Assembly: GCA_963978895.1 (NCBI GenBank)
Contig: OZ022238.1
Span: 22,331,169-22,395,168 of the forward strand
Reading direction: 5' to 3'
DNA length: 64,000 bases
From: Erpobdella octoculata
Lineage: Eukaryota; Annelida; Clitellata; Hirudinida; Erpobdellidae
Made by a program: the position numbers and the translations under genes. Of the stretch, positions 11,685 to 25,760 are shown in pieces. The notes beneath the pieces were generated by a model that saw only the letters and a list, made by a program, of their open reading frames with translations, was not told where the DNA came from and ran no database searches. Numbering within the stretch: the stretch's first letter is position 1; every line of letters starts with the position of its first letter.

Positions 11685-12631
11685 ATTGTATTTACGTGGA
11701 CCTTTGGAGCAGGAAAACATGTATGTTTACGGTGTTTCGGCCATTTTAACGTCTCAAACCATCTTTCAGTTCAGCTATAGAGCAAAACACGTCAACGATG
11801 CAATTTGGAAAATACCTCCTACTCAACCAGCTGTCCATGGCATGGCTCAAGTTTTAGGCGTGGATCTTAGTAAAATGGCCAAAACCTTAAAAGATCAACC
11901 TAATTTTTCTCACTTTGTAGGGCCGCTGTACGTCGGCGATGTGGTAGCTTTAGAAAAGGTCCCTATTTTAGATTTCACTCACGTACTTTGCGTAGATGCA
12001 GATATAATGCAGCCAGCCTGGGTGGAAACTCTGAGACCACCTGAAAACAAAGAACATTCTTTGGCATCGGTCACTTCAAAACTTTCATACACGCAAGCGA
12101 CAAAATTTTCACGCCCAGTTAATCTAAGAAAAAACAGCAAAACACCAAAGTCAAGCAAGGTATCTTTCACATTGAACACGTCTCGCAACAATGTTGAAGA
12201 TTTTGTTCCTCCAATATTTTCTGTTACCAATGTCGCGTCTAGTTTTTCTCCTGGCCAAAAATTAGGATCTATCGTTTCTAGCAAAGTCCTTATTGAACTC
12301 GATGGTCTAGCTCTTTCAAATCAAGAAGTTATAGTATCGTCTGTAGCAGCTTTAGTCAAGCCACCAATTTCTGATGTTGTTGCTACAAGACGTGTAACAT
12401 TGGGAGCAGAAGACGCTCCGAGTTTTATCAGTCTTCTCAGCGAACTAAAACATAAAGATAAAACCTCGGCACCAGCCATAATGACGGTTCAACCGACTGT
12501 CTCAGTTATATCAGTTGGATCAAGTCAGAAACAGCATGACGTGTCTATCCCAGAAGTTGAAGAAAAAAAAGAATTGGAAAAAGAAGAAATAAAAAAATAT
12601 GTCCTCTACCATCGCATACCACTTAGAGCCG
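11685..12631 (+). CDS. Exon 2 of the uncharacterised phosphatase-like gene
   Basis: A 947-base exon starts after TTTTAG at 11684 and ends at GCCG|GTATGA (12631). It is phase 2 in and phase 1 out. It encodes about 315 residues: a folded-looking first third (YLRGPLEQENMYVYGVSAIL, FSHFVGPLYVGDVVALEKV), a Ser/Thr/Lys-rich low-complexity middle (about residues 120-260), a charged EEKKELEKEEIKK stretch, and YVLYHRIPLRAG at the end. That ending corresponds to the strand leading into a dual-specificity-phosphatase fold, which continues in exon 3. The GC is well above the flanking introns. I do not recognise the first two thirds. Confidence 0.6.
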
Positions 12632-13442
12632 GTATGACCACTAATTTTTTAGTTGTATTGCATGTATATAGAAAGTATAATGTTTGCATACTAATTTTTG
12701 ATATCTCATTTTGAAACTTTTTTAACAGTTAAAAATAAATTATTTTCTGTCATCTATACACTAGAAAAAAATAAAACTTCAAAATAATTACAAACACTCT
12801 CTTATATATAACCATAAAAATTAAAAAATAAATTATTCATAAACATTAAAGCGTAGGACGTATTATTACGATCACAGCAGCGCAAATATCTTACGCTTCT
12901 TTATTTATAATTTATTTTTTTACTTTTTAAAGCTTTTTATAAAGGAGTGTTTTTAATTTTTTTTTATTTTTATTCATTTTATACTTTTTAGTTTTTTTAA
13001 ATTAATTTTTTAAATTTCTTTAAAATATTGTATTAAGAATAATATTTTTATTAAATAAATAATTAATTAAAAAACCTAATATTAATGGTTGATTATCAAA
13101 AAGGTTGTCCCCCTCTTTCGATTAAAATAAAAAGCTTGAGATCTGTCATTTTTGTTTACTAATTTAAAGTCTAATTACTAATTTTTTAAATTAATATTTG
13201 TTGAGGTATCCAGAATACCACTATATTCCAAATTTCAGATCGAAAGCATAGGTACTCGGAAGCGGGTCAAAATGGGATTACAATTTTTGTCGCGAAACTC
13301 AGCGGGCCAGTGAAGCTAAAGAAAAACGTGTAATAAGTCCGTTTTATTGAAAGTTTTTGAGAATAGGAAAAACTGGTACTGAATGAACCACAATTTTATT
13401 ATTATTACAACGCTTATATTAACTTACAATGTTGTTTGTTTG
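12632..13442 (+). other. Start of intron 2, AT-rich
   Basis: Very AT-rich with poly-T runs. No gene, RNA or paired repeat recognised before the hAT at 13443. Confidence 0.5.
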
Positions 13443-13789
13443 CAGTGTTGTTCGGTAACGAAGTAAAAGTAACGCGTTACTTTACTTAAGTACATCCGAC
13501 GTACTTTTTGTCTGTAACGGAGTACAGATTATTTTCAGTACTTTTACTTGTAACGAAGTTATATTTTCGGACTTACTTTTACTTTGCTATTTTTCCAGGA
13601 CAAAGCGTTACAAAGTACTGTAAAATATTAATAAAACGACATAAAGTTTAAATCGATGTATTATCAATTATCTATGATTATTAACGTATGCACTTCCGAA
13701 CCCTATTTTACTTTTATGTGGGTGGAGCTAAGATTTTCGCGGTCATATTTGTTTTGGTGTACAATAGATTGTTCGAGATTACTATGGAA

Positions 13790-14500
13790 TCTTCTGAAAA
13801 TGACCGTAAACAATGGTGGCAAAGATGGGCAGAACAACAACGAACTTAATAAAGAACACCCATGGCCATATTTAGTCAAAATGTTCAGATTTGAATCGAT
13901 GGAAGCTAAAACGTCTAGGTTCGCATGCTTGCCGACACTTGCCGTGCAATCCTAAAGCAATTAGGTCGCTGCTGTTGCCCCGGCTGTTAGACATGGAAAT
14001 AATCGGTAAAATTGCTACTGAGCCGGCAGTCGCGCCGTAAGTCTACCTAAGATTAAACCCTAACCCTACCCATAACTCTATCCCTACCTCTAACCCTTTA
14101 GAAAATAAGTACATCTTTATCAATTGATTGAAGAATCAATTGTTATGGCAAAACCGCCGGCTCAGTAGCAATTTTCCCGCTTATTGCCCCGGCAAACGGC
14201 GCCTACTGCCTTGGTAATAGTTATAACGAAGCAATTACGTGTTCAGCCTTCCACAATTCTCCATCGAACTTGAAGAAAAACGTGATACGCGTGCATCCAG
14301 CGCGTGTATCGGAATACGAAAACTTGACGAAAAATGCAAGTAAACAAAAGGCAGACACAGGCAGCGATCAACGACAACATTCTAAATCTGGTAATGGATG
14401 GAGTTCTACCTTTACACACCGTCGAGTTGCCCGAGTTTATTGATCTCATATCAGTCTTTCAGCAAGATCGTGAAACAATTACACGACATGCATTGAAGTA
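13790..14500 (+). pseudogene. hAT transposase N-terminus, interrupted
   Basis: Reading + strand: HPWPYLVKMFRFESMEAKTS near 13855-13920 is BED-finger-like. Beyond the insertion at 13964-14228 it resumes with VIRVHPARVSEYENLTKN near 14280-14335. It then gives LVMDGVLPLHTVELPEFIDL near 14395-14450, a typical region following the BED finger. Frames shift between these parts. The C-terminal catalytic and dimerisation regions are missing. Confidence 0.65.
13964..14228. mobile_element. 265-bp element inserted in hAT coding sequence, 9-bp target duplication
   Basis: AAGCAATTA occurs on both sides (13955-13963 and 14229-14237). Removing one copy and the insert restores continuity of the hAT N-terminal domain. 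Inside are inverted arms (GGTAAAATTGCTACTGAGCC at about 14011 and its complement at about 14158) and a central stretch of CCCTAACCCTACCC-like words. A 9-bp duplication fits Mutator-type integration, but no coding sequence is present. Confidence 0.7.
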
Positions 14501-14740
14501 AAATATAATCTAAGACGATGGAATTACGATAAATTAGAGTTAGATAATTGACGAATGACCATAACGAAAGCGGCTTCAGTACTTTTACTTTTTACTTTAA
14601 AAGTAATTTTAAAGTGCGGTTACTTTTTACTTTTACTTAAGTAGTTTTTTTAGAAAATACTTTTACTTTTACTTAGGTAACTTTTGAGGCGTTACTTGTA
14701 CTTTTACTTAAGTACTGAAACAGTACTTTTTCCAACACTG

Positions 14741-15211
14741 TTTGTTTGCTTCTTTGTTTCTTTGTAAGTTGTTTCAGCGCAAACGTTGTTTTTGAAAACA
14801 CCTCTACTCGTCCGATCAAGTTAAGCAACATCAAGCTCGGACAGCTCGGTCAGTCCTTAGATGAGTGACATTAAATACATTAATCCGTTTTTAGTTTTAG
14901 AAAAAGTTAAACACTAAAAATTGAAAAATATTTTTAGTACTAAACTTTTCGTTTTCGTTTTGAAGATAAGAACGTTGAGCGTTATCTATGTAATATCTAT
15001 AACCTAATTCATTATGAAATGCGCTTAAAAATTTGCAATAAATTTGTTTACATAGGTTCTGTAAAGATATTAATGACAAATGCAAATCAAGTTATTATTC
15101 AAAATAACATTTGTGTATACCCACCTCTTAAACTTAGGTGTTCCATTCAGTACGGTCCTGATGAATTTGAGAATGGACCACCTTATGTACTAAATTGATC
15201 ATCATATAAAT
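14741..15211. other. AT-rich intronic sequence
   Basis: Nothing recognised apart from the TTTGTTTG duplication at its left edge. Confidence 0.4.
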
Positions 15212-15240
15212 CAGAGGTGGGCAAACTACGGCCCGCCAAA
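15212..15240 (+). mobile_element. Orphan hAT terminus
   Basis: CAGAGGTGGGCAAACTACGG at 15212 is a textbook hAT terminal sequence. I found no partner end or target duplication nearby, so the extent is unknown. Confidence 0.5.
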
Positions 15241-15733
15241 GTATTTTATGCGGCCCGTTTAGAATTTTTGATAAATTTTTGAAATTGTTATTTTTATTAT
15301 CGGTTTTGTTCTAAATAAATTATATTAACGTTTTTCTTGTTGGTTTTTTTAACATAAAATTCACAACATCCCCATCTGGCGTGTGGTTTCTAGAGTTGTC
15401 ACGGGTTTGACTTTTTGGTTTGTTCGGATTCGGGTTTTCAAATTTTTGAGTCCGGCTTGGGTTCGAGTTTGAAATAAACTTATAAAGCGCCTTTTTTTTA
15501 ATTCAGACGCCTCTTGCTCTCCAATTAATGCGCTAAATAAAAATGTTCTAAAAAACCACGTAAAACAACAATGAATTACAACATGCATACCTAATTAGAA
15601 AACGGAAAATTATCAGCATAATTTACCAACAGACACAAGAAGACAAACATTCAACCAGAGCATAGATAACTAAAAAATGAAACAATTATTATATGAAAAT
15701 GTTTTCTAAATGGCCTCTATATGGCAGCACTAC

Positions 15734-15785
15734 CAGTGATGGGCACTAACTACTTCAATTGTAGTTATAACTACCTACCAACTAC
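15734..15785 (+). mobile_element. Orphan hAT-like terminus
   Basis: CAGTGATGGGCACTAACTAC followed by TAGTTATAACTACC words resembles a hAT end with subterminal repeats. No matching right end was found before the purine-rich tract. Confidence 0.4.
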
Positions 15786-15789
15786 CTCA

Positions 15790-16080
15790 TCATTTAGGAA
15801 AAGGGAGATAAGAAAAACACAAGTAGAAAAAAGAAAGGAAAAGAAAAAAACAAACAAAACAAATAAAAATATAAGATAGAGAATTATAACTAGAAAAAAA
15901 TTAAATAGAGAGAAGGAAAAAAAGAAACATGCTAAGGACAAAGAGAGAGCAAGATAGAGAGTGAGAAAAAAAAAGAAAGAGGAGCAACAAATAAAGTACC
16001 ATGCGTTTCACTAGAGAGAGAGAAAAAAAAAGAGAGAGAAAGAGAGAGAGAAAGCAAGATAGCAGAAAAAAGAAAGTTGG
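15790..16080 (+). repeat. Polypurine tract
   Basis: About 290 bases made almost wholly of A and G on the + strand, with GAGAGA and AAAGAAA runs and few interruptions. Seen directly. Confidence 0.85.
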
Positions 16081-16119
16081 TTTGTGCTGCTAGTTTGTGG
16101 GTGAAATTATAAATTAAAA

Positions 16120-16295
16120 CATTTCATGTTTTCGCTTTTTTGACGTTCGCCTTTTTTATTGAGCGCTCTTTTTAGTTTCGCGTTTTTCATTTTCGCTCTT
16201 ATTATCGTGCGATCTTTTTAGCATTCGCCCTTTTTAGTTTCGCCCTTTTATGTTCGCCCTTTTGTTTTCGCCCTTATGTTTTTGCTCTTTTGTTA
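16120..16295 (+). repeat. TTCGCCC-type minisatellite
   Basis: Degenerate units of about 16-22 bases built on TTTCGCCCTTTT and GTTCGCCC are tandemly repeated. The same word family builds the GC-rich foldback at 59950-60960. Confidence 0.7.
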
Positions 16296-16649
16296 GGATA
16301 CCCGATTGGACAACATTTGAATGAATTATAGAAAACAAATAAATTAAAACTTTATTTTTTTTTAATTTAGGATTTTTATGTACAAAAACAAACTACATAT
16401 TTTTAGCTTAATTAAAAAAAGCATCATTTAATTTTTTAATTTAAATTTTTTATACAAATTGGTTTATTCCATATTAACCTTCAATAAGGCCTTGGGGTGT
16501 AATCTGCAACCCTTGCAGTGTTAAGGCTGCTACCGTGTATAAAACTGCAGCAGTTATCTTTAAGGATATTGTTAAGGTACCATTTTTAGAAACGGTAATG
16601 CAAAAAATTTTGAAAAAAATATTTACTCAAAATTTTACCGACACATTTT
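16296..16649. other. AT-rich intronic sequence
   Basis: Nothing recognised. It lies just left of the probable piggyBac terminus. Confidence 0.4.
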
Positions 16650-16831
16650 CCTCAGGGGTCCAATATGAAAAAACATATTTTCAGACATTGATATGATAAA
16701 CAAATTCAAGTAATTATTGCTAATTGCTAATAAATTTTTACTTCAGTACATCCTGGGTTATTAGTTGAACCTATTTAAAAGTCGGCCATATTGTTTGTTT
16801 ACATATTAAGTGTTAGATAATAAATATCACC

Positions 16832-17032
16832 ATGGCCAAGTATTCGACAGCTGAAGCTCTTGGGCAGATATTGCAAGATACAAACAGTGATGAAGATAGT
16901 GTTAGTGAACATGTCGGCAATAATGACGATGGTGATTATTTACCTGGTGCCGTTGCTGAATCTGATACAGAAGATCATGTTTCAGAGGAATCTGATGAAC
17001 TAACGGATGCCACTACTTCTGAGGAAGAGTAG
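16832..17032 (+). pseudogene. piggyBac transposase N-terminal remnant
   Basis: ATG at 16832 (context CACCATGG) opens 66 codons ending in a stop. The peptide is highly acidic (TNSDEDSVSEHVGNNDDGD, then ESDTEDHVSEESDELTD), as in the disordered N-terminus of piggyBac transposases. The catalytic DDD domain that should follow is missing; the next recognisable part is the C-terminus at 17085. Internal deletion made this a non-autonomous copy. Confidence 0.65.
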
Positions 17033-17084
17033 GTATCTACTGTTTCTACTCTTGTAAACGGAAGATCAACAGATGGCCAATGGT

Positions 17085-17470
17085 TCTGTTTTTTAACATG
17101 CTTGACAGCTGCCATTGCCAGTTTTGTGATCTGGATGTGTAATAACCTTGATTGGAACAAGTCATCCAAAGCGATACGCCGTCGCCAGTTCATCGCGAAT
17201 CTCGGGGAGTCTCTGGTCGAGCCACTGATTAGAAGACGTATGGACAATGCGGCCCACCTCAGAACACCAATCATGGATGCAATCCAACTTTTAGAACTGG
17301 ATACTGTAGAAACATGAACTGAAAAACCAGCGGAAGTAAAAAGGTCACAGGGACGTTGTTACCTTTGCCCGCGAGAGTTTGACAGAAAGACGCGCAAATT
17401 TGGTGAAAAGTGCACTAGGCCAGCTTGTCCTGCACACTCTGTCAACAGATCAAGTGTACTGTGTGACAAG
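17085..17470 (+). pseudogene. piggyBac transposase C-terminal remnant with Cys-rich domain
   Basis: The + strand reads WNKSSKAIRRRQFIANLGES, LRTPIMDAIQLLELD, then after one in-frame stop GRCYLCPREFDRKTRKFGEK, CTRPACPAHSV and VLCDK. This is the helix plus the C-terminal Cys-rich zinc domain of piggyBac transposases (CxxC, CxxxxC, H). Exactly after the DK codons the hAT at 17471 intervenes. Across it the sequence continues TGCAAATAA at 18832, giving C-K-stop. Confidence 0.75.
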
Positions 17471-18825
17471 CAGGGACGTAAATTGGGGTGGGCAATTTGA
17501 ATTTTTTTTACCTAGAGTTTACTATATATTTATTTAATTTTAACTTTACTTAACCTAGTGATGATGCAATGCGTATTGGAATCCTTCCGGCGTGTATAGA
17601 CAATTCGCTCCCCCCTTGATTTCCAAAATTAAAATTTTTTTTTACTTAGAGTTTACTATATAATATGTTAATTTTAACTTTACTTAACCTCGTGATGATT
17701 CAATGCGTATTGGAATTCTTTTTGCGTGTGTAGACAATTTTATATCTTAGCTCGATGCTAGATTCACCAATAACTGCAGAGTAATAATTTGTGTATCAGT
17801 GTTGGTCCAAAGATTAGCTGTTTTCTGTGCCAAAATACAAGAGAACTCGTGGAATTTTACCCTATTAGTGGTATTAATACAATGTTGATTCCCTCACAGC
17901 TGTCTACATCAAAGTTATTATTTATTACACAAAAATAAAACAAAATTATACCCACCCCATTTTGGACATCTTTTTTACAAATTTTTATTTAGGTTACAAT
18001 TTCTGTTTGTTTGTGTGTGTGTGTGTCTTTCTCTGTACGCAAATCTTGCAAGTGAAATTTAACCAGCATTTTGACTAGCTAGGAAGTTGAAACTTTCAGC
18101 ACAGCTTTATATTTGATGAAAATACATGATTCAATTTTTTTTAAAAAACTGTGAACATCTTTTGCATTTCTAAATCGAATGTATTTGAAATCAAAGTTTG
18201 TGTTGAAAAACTTGTTTTTCCTTTACTTGTTTTACTAATCCTGTACTTGCCCCTGCAATATGATTAAATCATTCATCCCCCTTATATCCAGTGGCGCGTG
18301 GCGAATATAGAATTTTTTGGTGGGGATTTACTTCAGAAATTTTTTATATTCTCTTCCAAAAAGCTGATAACCGGTAAGGGGTATTCGTAAGTATTTTTCA
18401 AAAATTTTTCAAAGACTTCTAATTTCTCCTCCCAAAAAAGCTACGGTCGTTTTCTAAAAACAAGGTATTATACCCAAAAAAATTTCAATTGATACTCTGA
18501 TGGGGGATGCATTTCCCCATCCCTCTCTGCTTGTACCTACGTATTTATATAACTGTAAAAGGTAATGTGAGTGTGAGAGCATTCGTTTATCACATCCAAG
18601 CCGCAGGAGCAATTTTAACAACATTTGGCATGCAGGTAACTTCATTGATAAAAAAATTTTGAAAAATTAAAAAAAAAATATGTTATTTCTTTGACGTTTC
18701 GTTGGCAAATACGAAAAAAAACTAAGCACAAAAAACCCGGACAACACCGGGTAACCCTGTCAGTAAGCTATATAATGGCGGGAAAATTTTGCTCCCCCCT
18801 GGAAAATGCTGAATTTACGTCCCTG
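17471..18825. mobile_element. hAT-type element inside the piggyBac tail
   Basis: Termini CAGGGACGTAAATT and AATTTACGTCCCTG are perfect inverted repeats. Flanks gtgacaag (17463-17470) and gtgataag (18826-18833) match at 7 of 8. There is no transposase. The interior has two roughly 100-bp direct copies (about 17508-17615 and 17640-17745) and one copy of a dispersed 270-bp repeat (17967-18235). Confidence 0.9.
17967..18235 (+). repeat. Dispersed ~270-bp repeat, copy 1
   Basis: It shares long blocks (TTTATTTAGGTTACAAT, a TG-rich run, CTTTCTCTGTACGCAAATCT, GACTAGCTAGGAAG, GCTTTATAT) with copies at 63457-63730 (+) and 59633-59910 (-). No coding. Nature unknown (SINE- or MITE-like). Confidence 0.75.
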
Positions 18826-19191
18826 GTGATAAGTGCAAATAACTGTACAGTTCATTTGAAAAAACATAAAACAATGCTTGCATCTGATTTGTTTTGCAAC
18901 ATTACTTTGAAATTGCAATTATAATTGAACTTATTTTCTATACTGGAGGACAGTCGGTGGATCTCTTCCACCGCCATGACTCACTTTAACTGCACTATCT
19001 CAGACTATCTGACTGTATAAACTCATAAAAATTATGCATGTTTTATGCAGTTTACTTCATTAAACGTATTTTAACTTTAATATTAATAAAATTTACACAG
19101 ATACCACTGATTTATATATACAAATAAATAGGTGTGCAATTTGAACTCCAAGGACCGGGAATGTAATTTTCTAGCATGGACCCATTGAGGA

Positions 19192-19679
19192 TTAATTCGA
19201 AAGTTTCTTAATTTTCAATCCCCACATACTTCACATATTAAGTATTTAGAAAGAAAAAATTTTCAATAAACTAATTTTTTACGGTTCACTTGTAAAAATT
19301 ATTTTATTCATTCATTTCATCTATCATTATGATAGAAGAGGGTGGTTTTTGTCTATAGTTGATAAAGCCCAATCAGGACTCTTTGAATCATAAGAGCTAT
19401 CAATCCATTTAACTTTTTTTGTTTCTATCGACAATGTTTAGGTCATGCCAAGTTAAGCAGATTGATTTTCCCCTATGCAGTCCGGTATTCGTCGTTTCTG
19501 TTCTACTGATAGGGCGATTATAAAAATTATTGAACAATGCCTTGAATCTGATTTTTTTTTATGTCTCTCGCACTTGTTTTTTGTCTTATACATATGTTTT
19601 TTTTTAAATTTTTTATTCAGTAAAAAATTAAACAAAACAAACAGAAACAAAAATCAAATCAAATGATACATTGTTCAAT
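19192..19679. other. Intronic sequence, nothing recognised
   Basis: AT-rich, with no paired repeats or coding signal seen. Confidence 0.4.
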
Positions 19680-20044
19680 CTACTTATAATCAGGGTTGTT
19701 AACAATATTCAAAAATTTGATTGACAATACCAATCCCAATAGGCAAATGAAAAAGTATTGACAATACCAATATCAATACCAACTTTAAAAAGTATTGCTT
19801 TAACGCTCCACAGCAGCATTTGCAGGCAATCCAGTATTCATTTCAACATAGTTCACAAATACTTGGAAAGGTAGTTAACAAATTTAAAGACGAAGATGAG
19901 TCAGCCAAGTACTTGTCCACTTCATCTTTGTCTTCACTGGATTTTTCTGTTTGTCGTCTAGCTTGTATGACTGCAAAAAAATCGTGTGACGGTTGCAATG
20001 ATACAGGCGCTGCTTCTTCCTCCTGTGAATTTTTAGAAAACACT
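19680..20044 (+). mobile_element. Fragment of a hAT-like element
   Basis: Begins near CAGGGTTGTTAACAATATTC, a hAT-style terminus. It continues into a short frame (LQAIQYSFQHSSQILGKVVN, FKDEDESAKYL at 19815-20044). It is truncated at the right by the LINE. The protein is not securely identified. Confidence 0.35.
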
Positions 20045-22864
20045 TAATTTAGTTACCCTTAATATTCGTTCTTTAAATAATAAATCACCCTATATTTCTG
20101 ACTTGGCCCTAATTGTCTTTATCTCTTTTTTTGACTGAGACCTGGCATGAATCTGCTTCTTCTCCTTCTCTCCTTGCGTCTATTCCTACTGGCCTTTCTT
20201 TTGTTAAGCAGGCTAGGCCTCATGTTGATCCTTTGTCTGCTCGACATTCTTCCCATGGTAGCATCTGCCTTTTTTTAAGTCTATCAACTCTCTCTCTCTA
20301 AATTCTTTTATTAAGTTTTCATATTTTGAATGCCTCTTTACTTTTGTTAAAATTAACTCTTTTAAGTTCAATCTCATAGGCATTTATAGACCTCCAAAAT
20401 ATTCTAAACCACAATTTTTGGAGGATTTCTACAACCTTTCTGAATTTCTTTTCTTTCTATCTACTTCTTTTATTATTGAGGATTTTAATATTCTTATTAA
20501 TAAAACTAAAGACTTTTTTGTTTTCCAGTTTTTTGAAATCCTATCTACTTTTAAATTCAGCATTGTGTCTCTTCGACTCATAATCGGGGCAACCCAATGG
20601 ATCTTATTATTTCTCCACTCTTTTCTTTAATATATGTAATTTTTCATCTGTAAAACTTCACTTTACTGATCACTACTTTATTTTTTTTAATTTATTTCTT
20701 TCTCGACCTTTAACCAATCCCTCTTTTGTTACTAAACGGTGTTGGTCTAACTCTAGACTCTAGAGTCTAGCTTAGCTAGATATGATAAGACTCAATTTTT
20801 AGATTTATTTCTTACCTCTGGTTTTCTTCTTAATTCACTGACGTCGATTTATTTATGGACAATCTCAACTCGACGATTTCATCCATATTGATTATTTTGG
20901 TTTCTTTTAAGACGTCTAGGTTTCGGTTTTTTTCTAAAAAAGTTCCTTGGTTTGATCGTGATTGTGTTCTCTTTAAGCAATCAGTCCGTAAAACTGAGCG
21001 AGCTTATTGTTCTAATCTCTCAAAAGCTTCTTGGTATGAATGGCAATACCATCTCAAACAATACCATAAGCTACTTTTTGATAAGCACTTTTATTTTTTA
21101 AGAAAATCTATTGTTCTTGCTTCAACTTCTAGAAAAAGGTGGTCTTCTCTGTCTAAACTCCTCAATAAAAAATCTCCCTCTTCCTTTTTTATCTCCTGAT
21201 GACTATCACAATTTTCTAACTACTAAAATAAATAACATTAGATTTTCTAATAATAGTCAAACTCCTATTTTTTTCTAAATTCTTGACTGAAAATTTACTT
21301 CTTTCTCTCCTAGTACACTTGACTATCTTACTAAACTTATTAACTTTATGTCTTTTTCTACTTGCTCTTTGCATTTTATTACTACTCCTATCTTTAAAGA
21401 ACTTTCTTCTCTTTTTTATACAATTTTACTTGACTTAATTAATCTACATCTGTGTTTCTTTCTGTTCTAAAATCTTTCTTTATTATACCTACTATTAAAA
21501 ATGCGTCTCTTGATCCTTTTTTTTTTTCTAGCTATAGACCTGTTTCTAATCTAACTTTTATCTTTAAAATCATAGAAAAAGTTGTATATGAGCAAATAAA
21601 TGCTTATTTGACTATTTTCTCACTTTTCCTCTTTTCCAATCTGGCTTTAGATCTGGTCAGTCTACTGAAACTGCTCTACTTAAACTCTATAATAATCTGA
21701 TTGTTTTTTTCTGATTCTGGCTTTTCTACTCTTTTTCTTTGTCTTGATTTTTCATCTGCATTTGATACAGTTAATTACTCACTGTTGTTGAATGTACTTG
21801 ATAAATCTTTTAATATAACTGCTGAATCACTCTTATGGGTTAATTCATATATATCTGGTACATCTTATGTATCTGTTGAATCTTCTAAATTTACTTCTGT
21901 ATCTTTAAATTATGGTGTTCCTCAAGGCTCTATTCTTGGCCCTTTATTGTTTATTTTATATACTTCTGAGCTTCTTTATATTATATCTTCTCACTCTCTT
22001 AATAGTCAAATGTATGCTGATGACTCTTATGTCTATTCTACTTTCTCTAACTTTTCTCTTAAGTCTGATGTTAATCAAATAACTGCCTGCCTTCAATTTA
22101 TTATTTGTATGGAGTTTTTTTATGTGTCTTAAGCTTAATCCTGATAAGTTTGAATTAACTCTGCTTTCTTTGGTTCTGCCACCTCCATCTTTTTTTTCTT
22201 TTTCTCCTTCTCCTTTTATTTGTAGTTTAGGTTTTCTCTTTAACTCCAACTTGTCTTTAACTCCTCAAATATTATCTGTCACTAAATCTTGCTACTTCCA
22301 TATACGACGCATTAAACAACTTCTTTCACTGTTCGATGATCCTTCTCTACAACTTCTAGTCTCTTCTCTTATTCTGACTCGAATTGACTATTGCAATTTT
22401 CTCTACTATGATCTACTTGACTCTACCCTTCATCTTGTTTCTAAGACCTTCAATTGTGCTGCGCGTTTAGTTTCTCGCACCTCTTTCTTTTGTCATATCT
22501 TTCCATCTCTTGTTCTTTTTCACTGGCTACCTTTTAAATATAGGGTGATGTTTAAAATTTGCTTACTAATGTTTAAAATTAAAAATTGCTCCTCTCCACT
22601 CTACCTAACTAACTTAATAAAAATCCCTATTAAGTCTGGTCTTCGATCTTCCTCTCTAAACCACTTTCATATCTTTTCTGTAAAGCATTCTTTTGCTAAA
22701 CGCTCTTTTTCCTACTCTGGTCCCTATCTCTAGAATCCTCTTCCTACTTCTCTAACTAAATCTACTTCTCTCACAGTTTTCCGTCGGGGACTTAAAACTT
22801 ATTTATTTTAAAAGTTCGCTTCCGAGCGCTCTTGAACGATAGAAAATAGCGCTATATAAATTCA
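20045..22864 (+). mobile_element. LINE copy B2 (CR1/L2/Jockey-like), near full 3' end
   Basis: It is the same family as 810-2505 but longer. It has endonuclease traces (TETWHESASS near 20140, FIGIYRPPKYS-like near 20390), a linker (KTERAYCSNLSKASWYEWQY near 20990-21050) and RT blocks: LCLDFSSAFDTVNY (about 21740), YGVPQGSILGPLLFILY (about 21910), then MYADDSYVYS (about 22010; the FADD-type catalytic box) and the thumb LTRIDYCNFLYYDLLD. It ends with SYSGPYL and FRRGLKTYLF-like residues near 22790. The 3' end GCGCTATATAAATTC runs straight into ATTG repeats. Frameshifts make it inactive. Confidence 0.85.
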
Positions 22865-25440
<2,576 letters not shown>

Positions 25441-25499
25441 GATCTTGGTCATTTCAAGATTGGACTAGGTACTGTATTAAAATCCCATCTAGCCTCTCC

Positions 25500-25760
25500 A
25501 CAGTAGTTTTCCGGCTTTATACTATTGTCCTTCATTACTTGGTTGATGCATTACTTCGGGACTAACTTTGTTCATTCTTCCGTCAGCTACATTGGCTCCC
25601 TATTTTGGCCAAAGTGGTACACAGGCTGTATTTGCTGAATAGCTCTCCATTGACCAACTTGAATTCGCAAACAACTGCCTGGACGGCCCAAGGAGAAGTA
25701 GACTTAGTTCTTCATTTTATCGTGACTTGATTGTTTTTTGGATTCATCATAACTATGGAT
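25500..25760 (+). pseudogene. Possible LINE RT C-terminal scrap
   Basis: The + strand reads RQLHWLPILAKVVHRLYLLN near 25580-25640, which resembles the common LH.LP...R...K block of LINE RT C-termini. Only this block is seen. Confidence 0.35.

Larger units (their letters stand above)
13443..14740 (+). mobile_element. hAT element with perfect 8-bp target duplication
   Basis: Left end CAGTGTTGTTCGG and right end ending CCAACACTG are inverted. Both are followed by AAGTAAAAGTA-like subterminal repeats. The direct repeat TTTGTTTG flanks both sides (13435-13442 and 14741-14748). The interior keeps the N-terminal third of a transposase (13790-14500) but no catalytic core. It is therefore a deletion derivative. 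It lies in intron 2 of the phosphatase-like gene. Confidence 0.9.
16650..19191 (+). mobile_element. piggyBac-derived element, internally deleted and hit by a hAT
   Basis: It contains the two ends of a piggyBac-like transposase gene (16832-17032 and 17085-17470). Candidate termini are CCTCAGGGGTCCA at 16650 and its diverged inverted partner TGGACCCATTGAGGA at 19177-19191. The right one is followed by TTAA, the piggyBac target. The left flank reads TTTT instead of TTAA, so the boundaries are tentative. A 1355-bp hAT splits the transposase tail. Confidence 0.6.

Noticed and set aside
14041..14100. CCCTAACCC words considered as an interstitial telomere
   Set aside because: Only a few degenerate units, enclosed within a 265-bp insert with its own 9-bp duplication.
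20755..20775. Perfect 18-base palindrome CTAGACTCTAGAGTCTAG
   Set aside because: Lies in decayed LINE sequence; short and without any associated feature.
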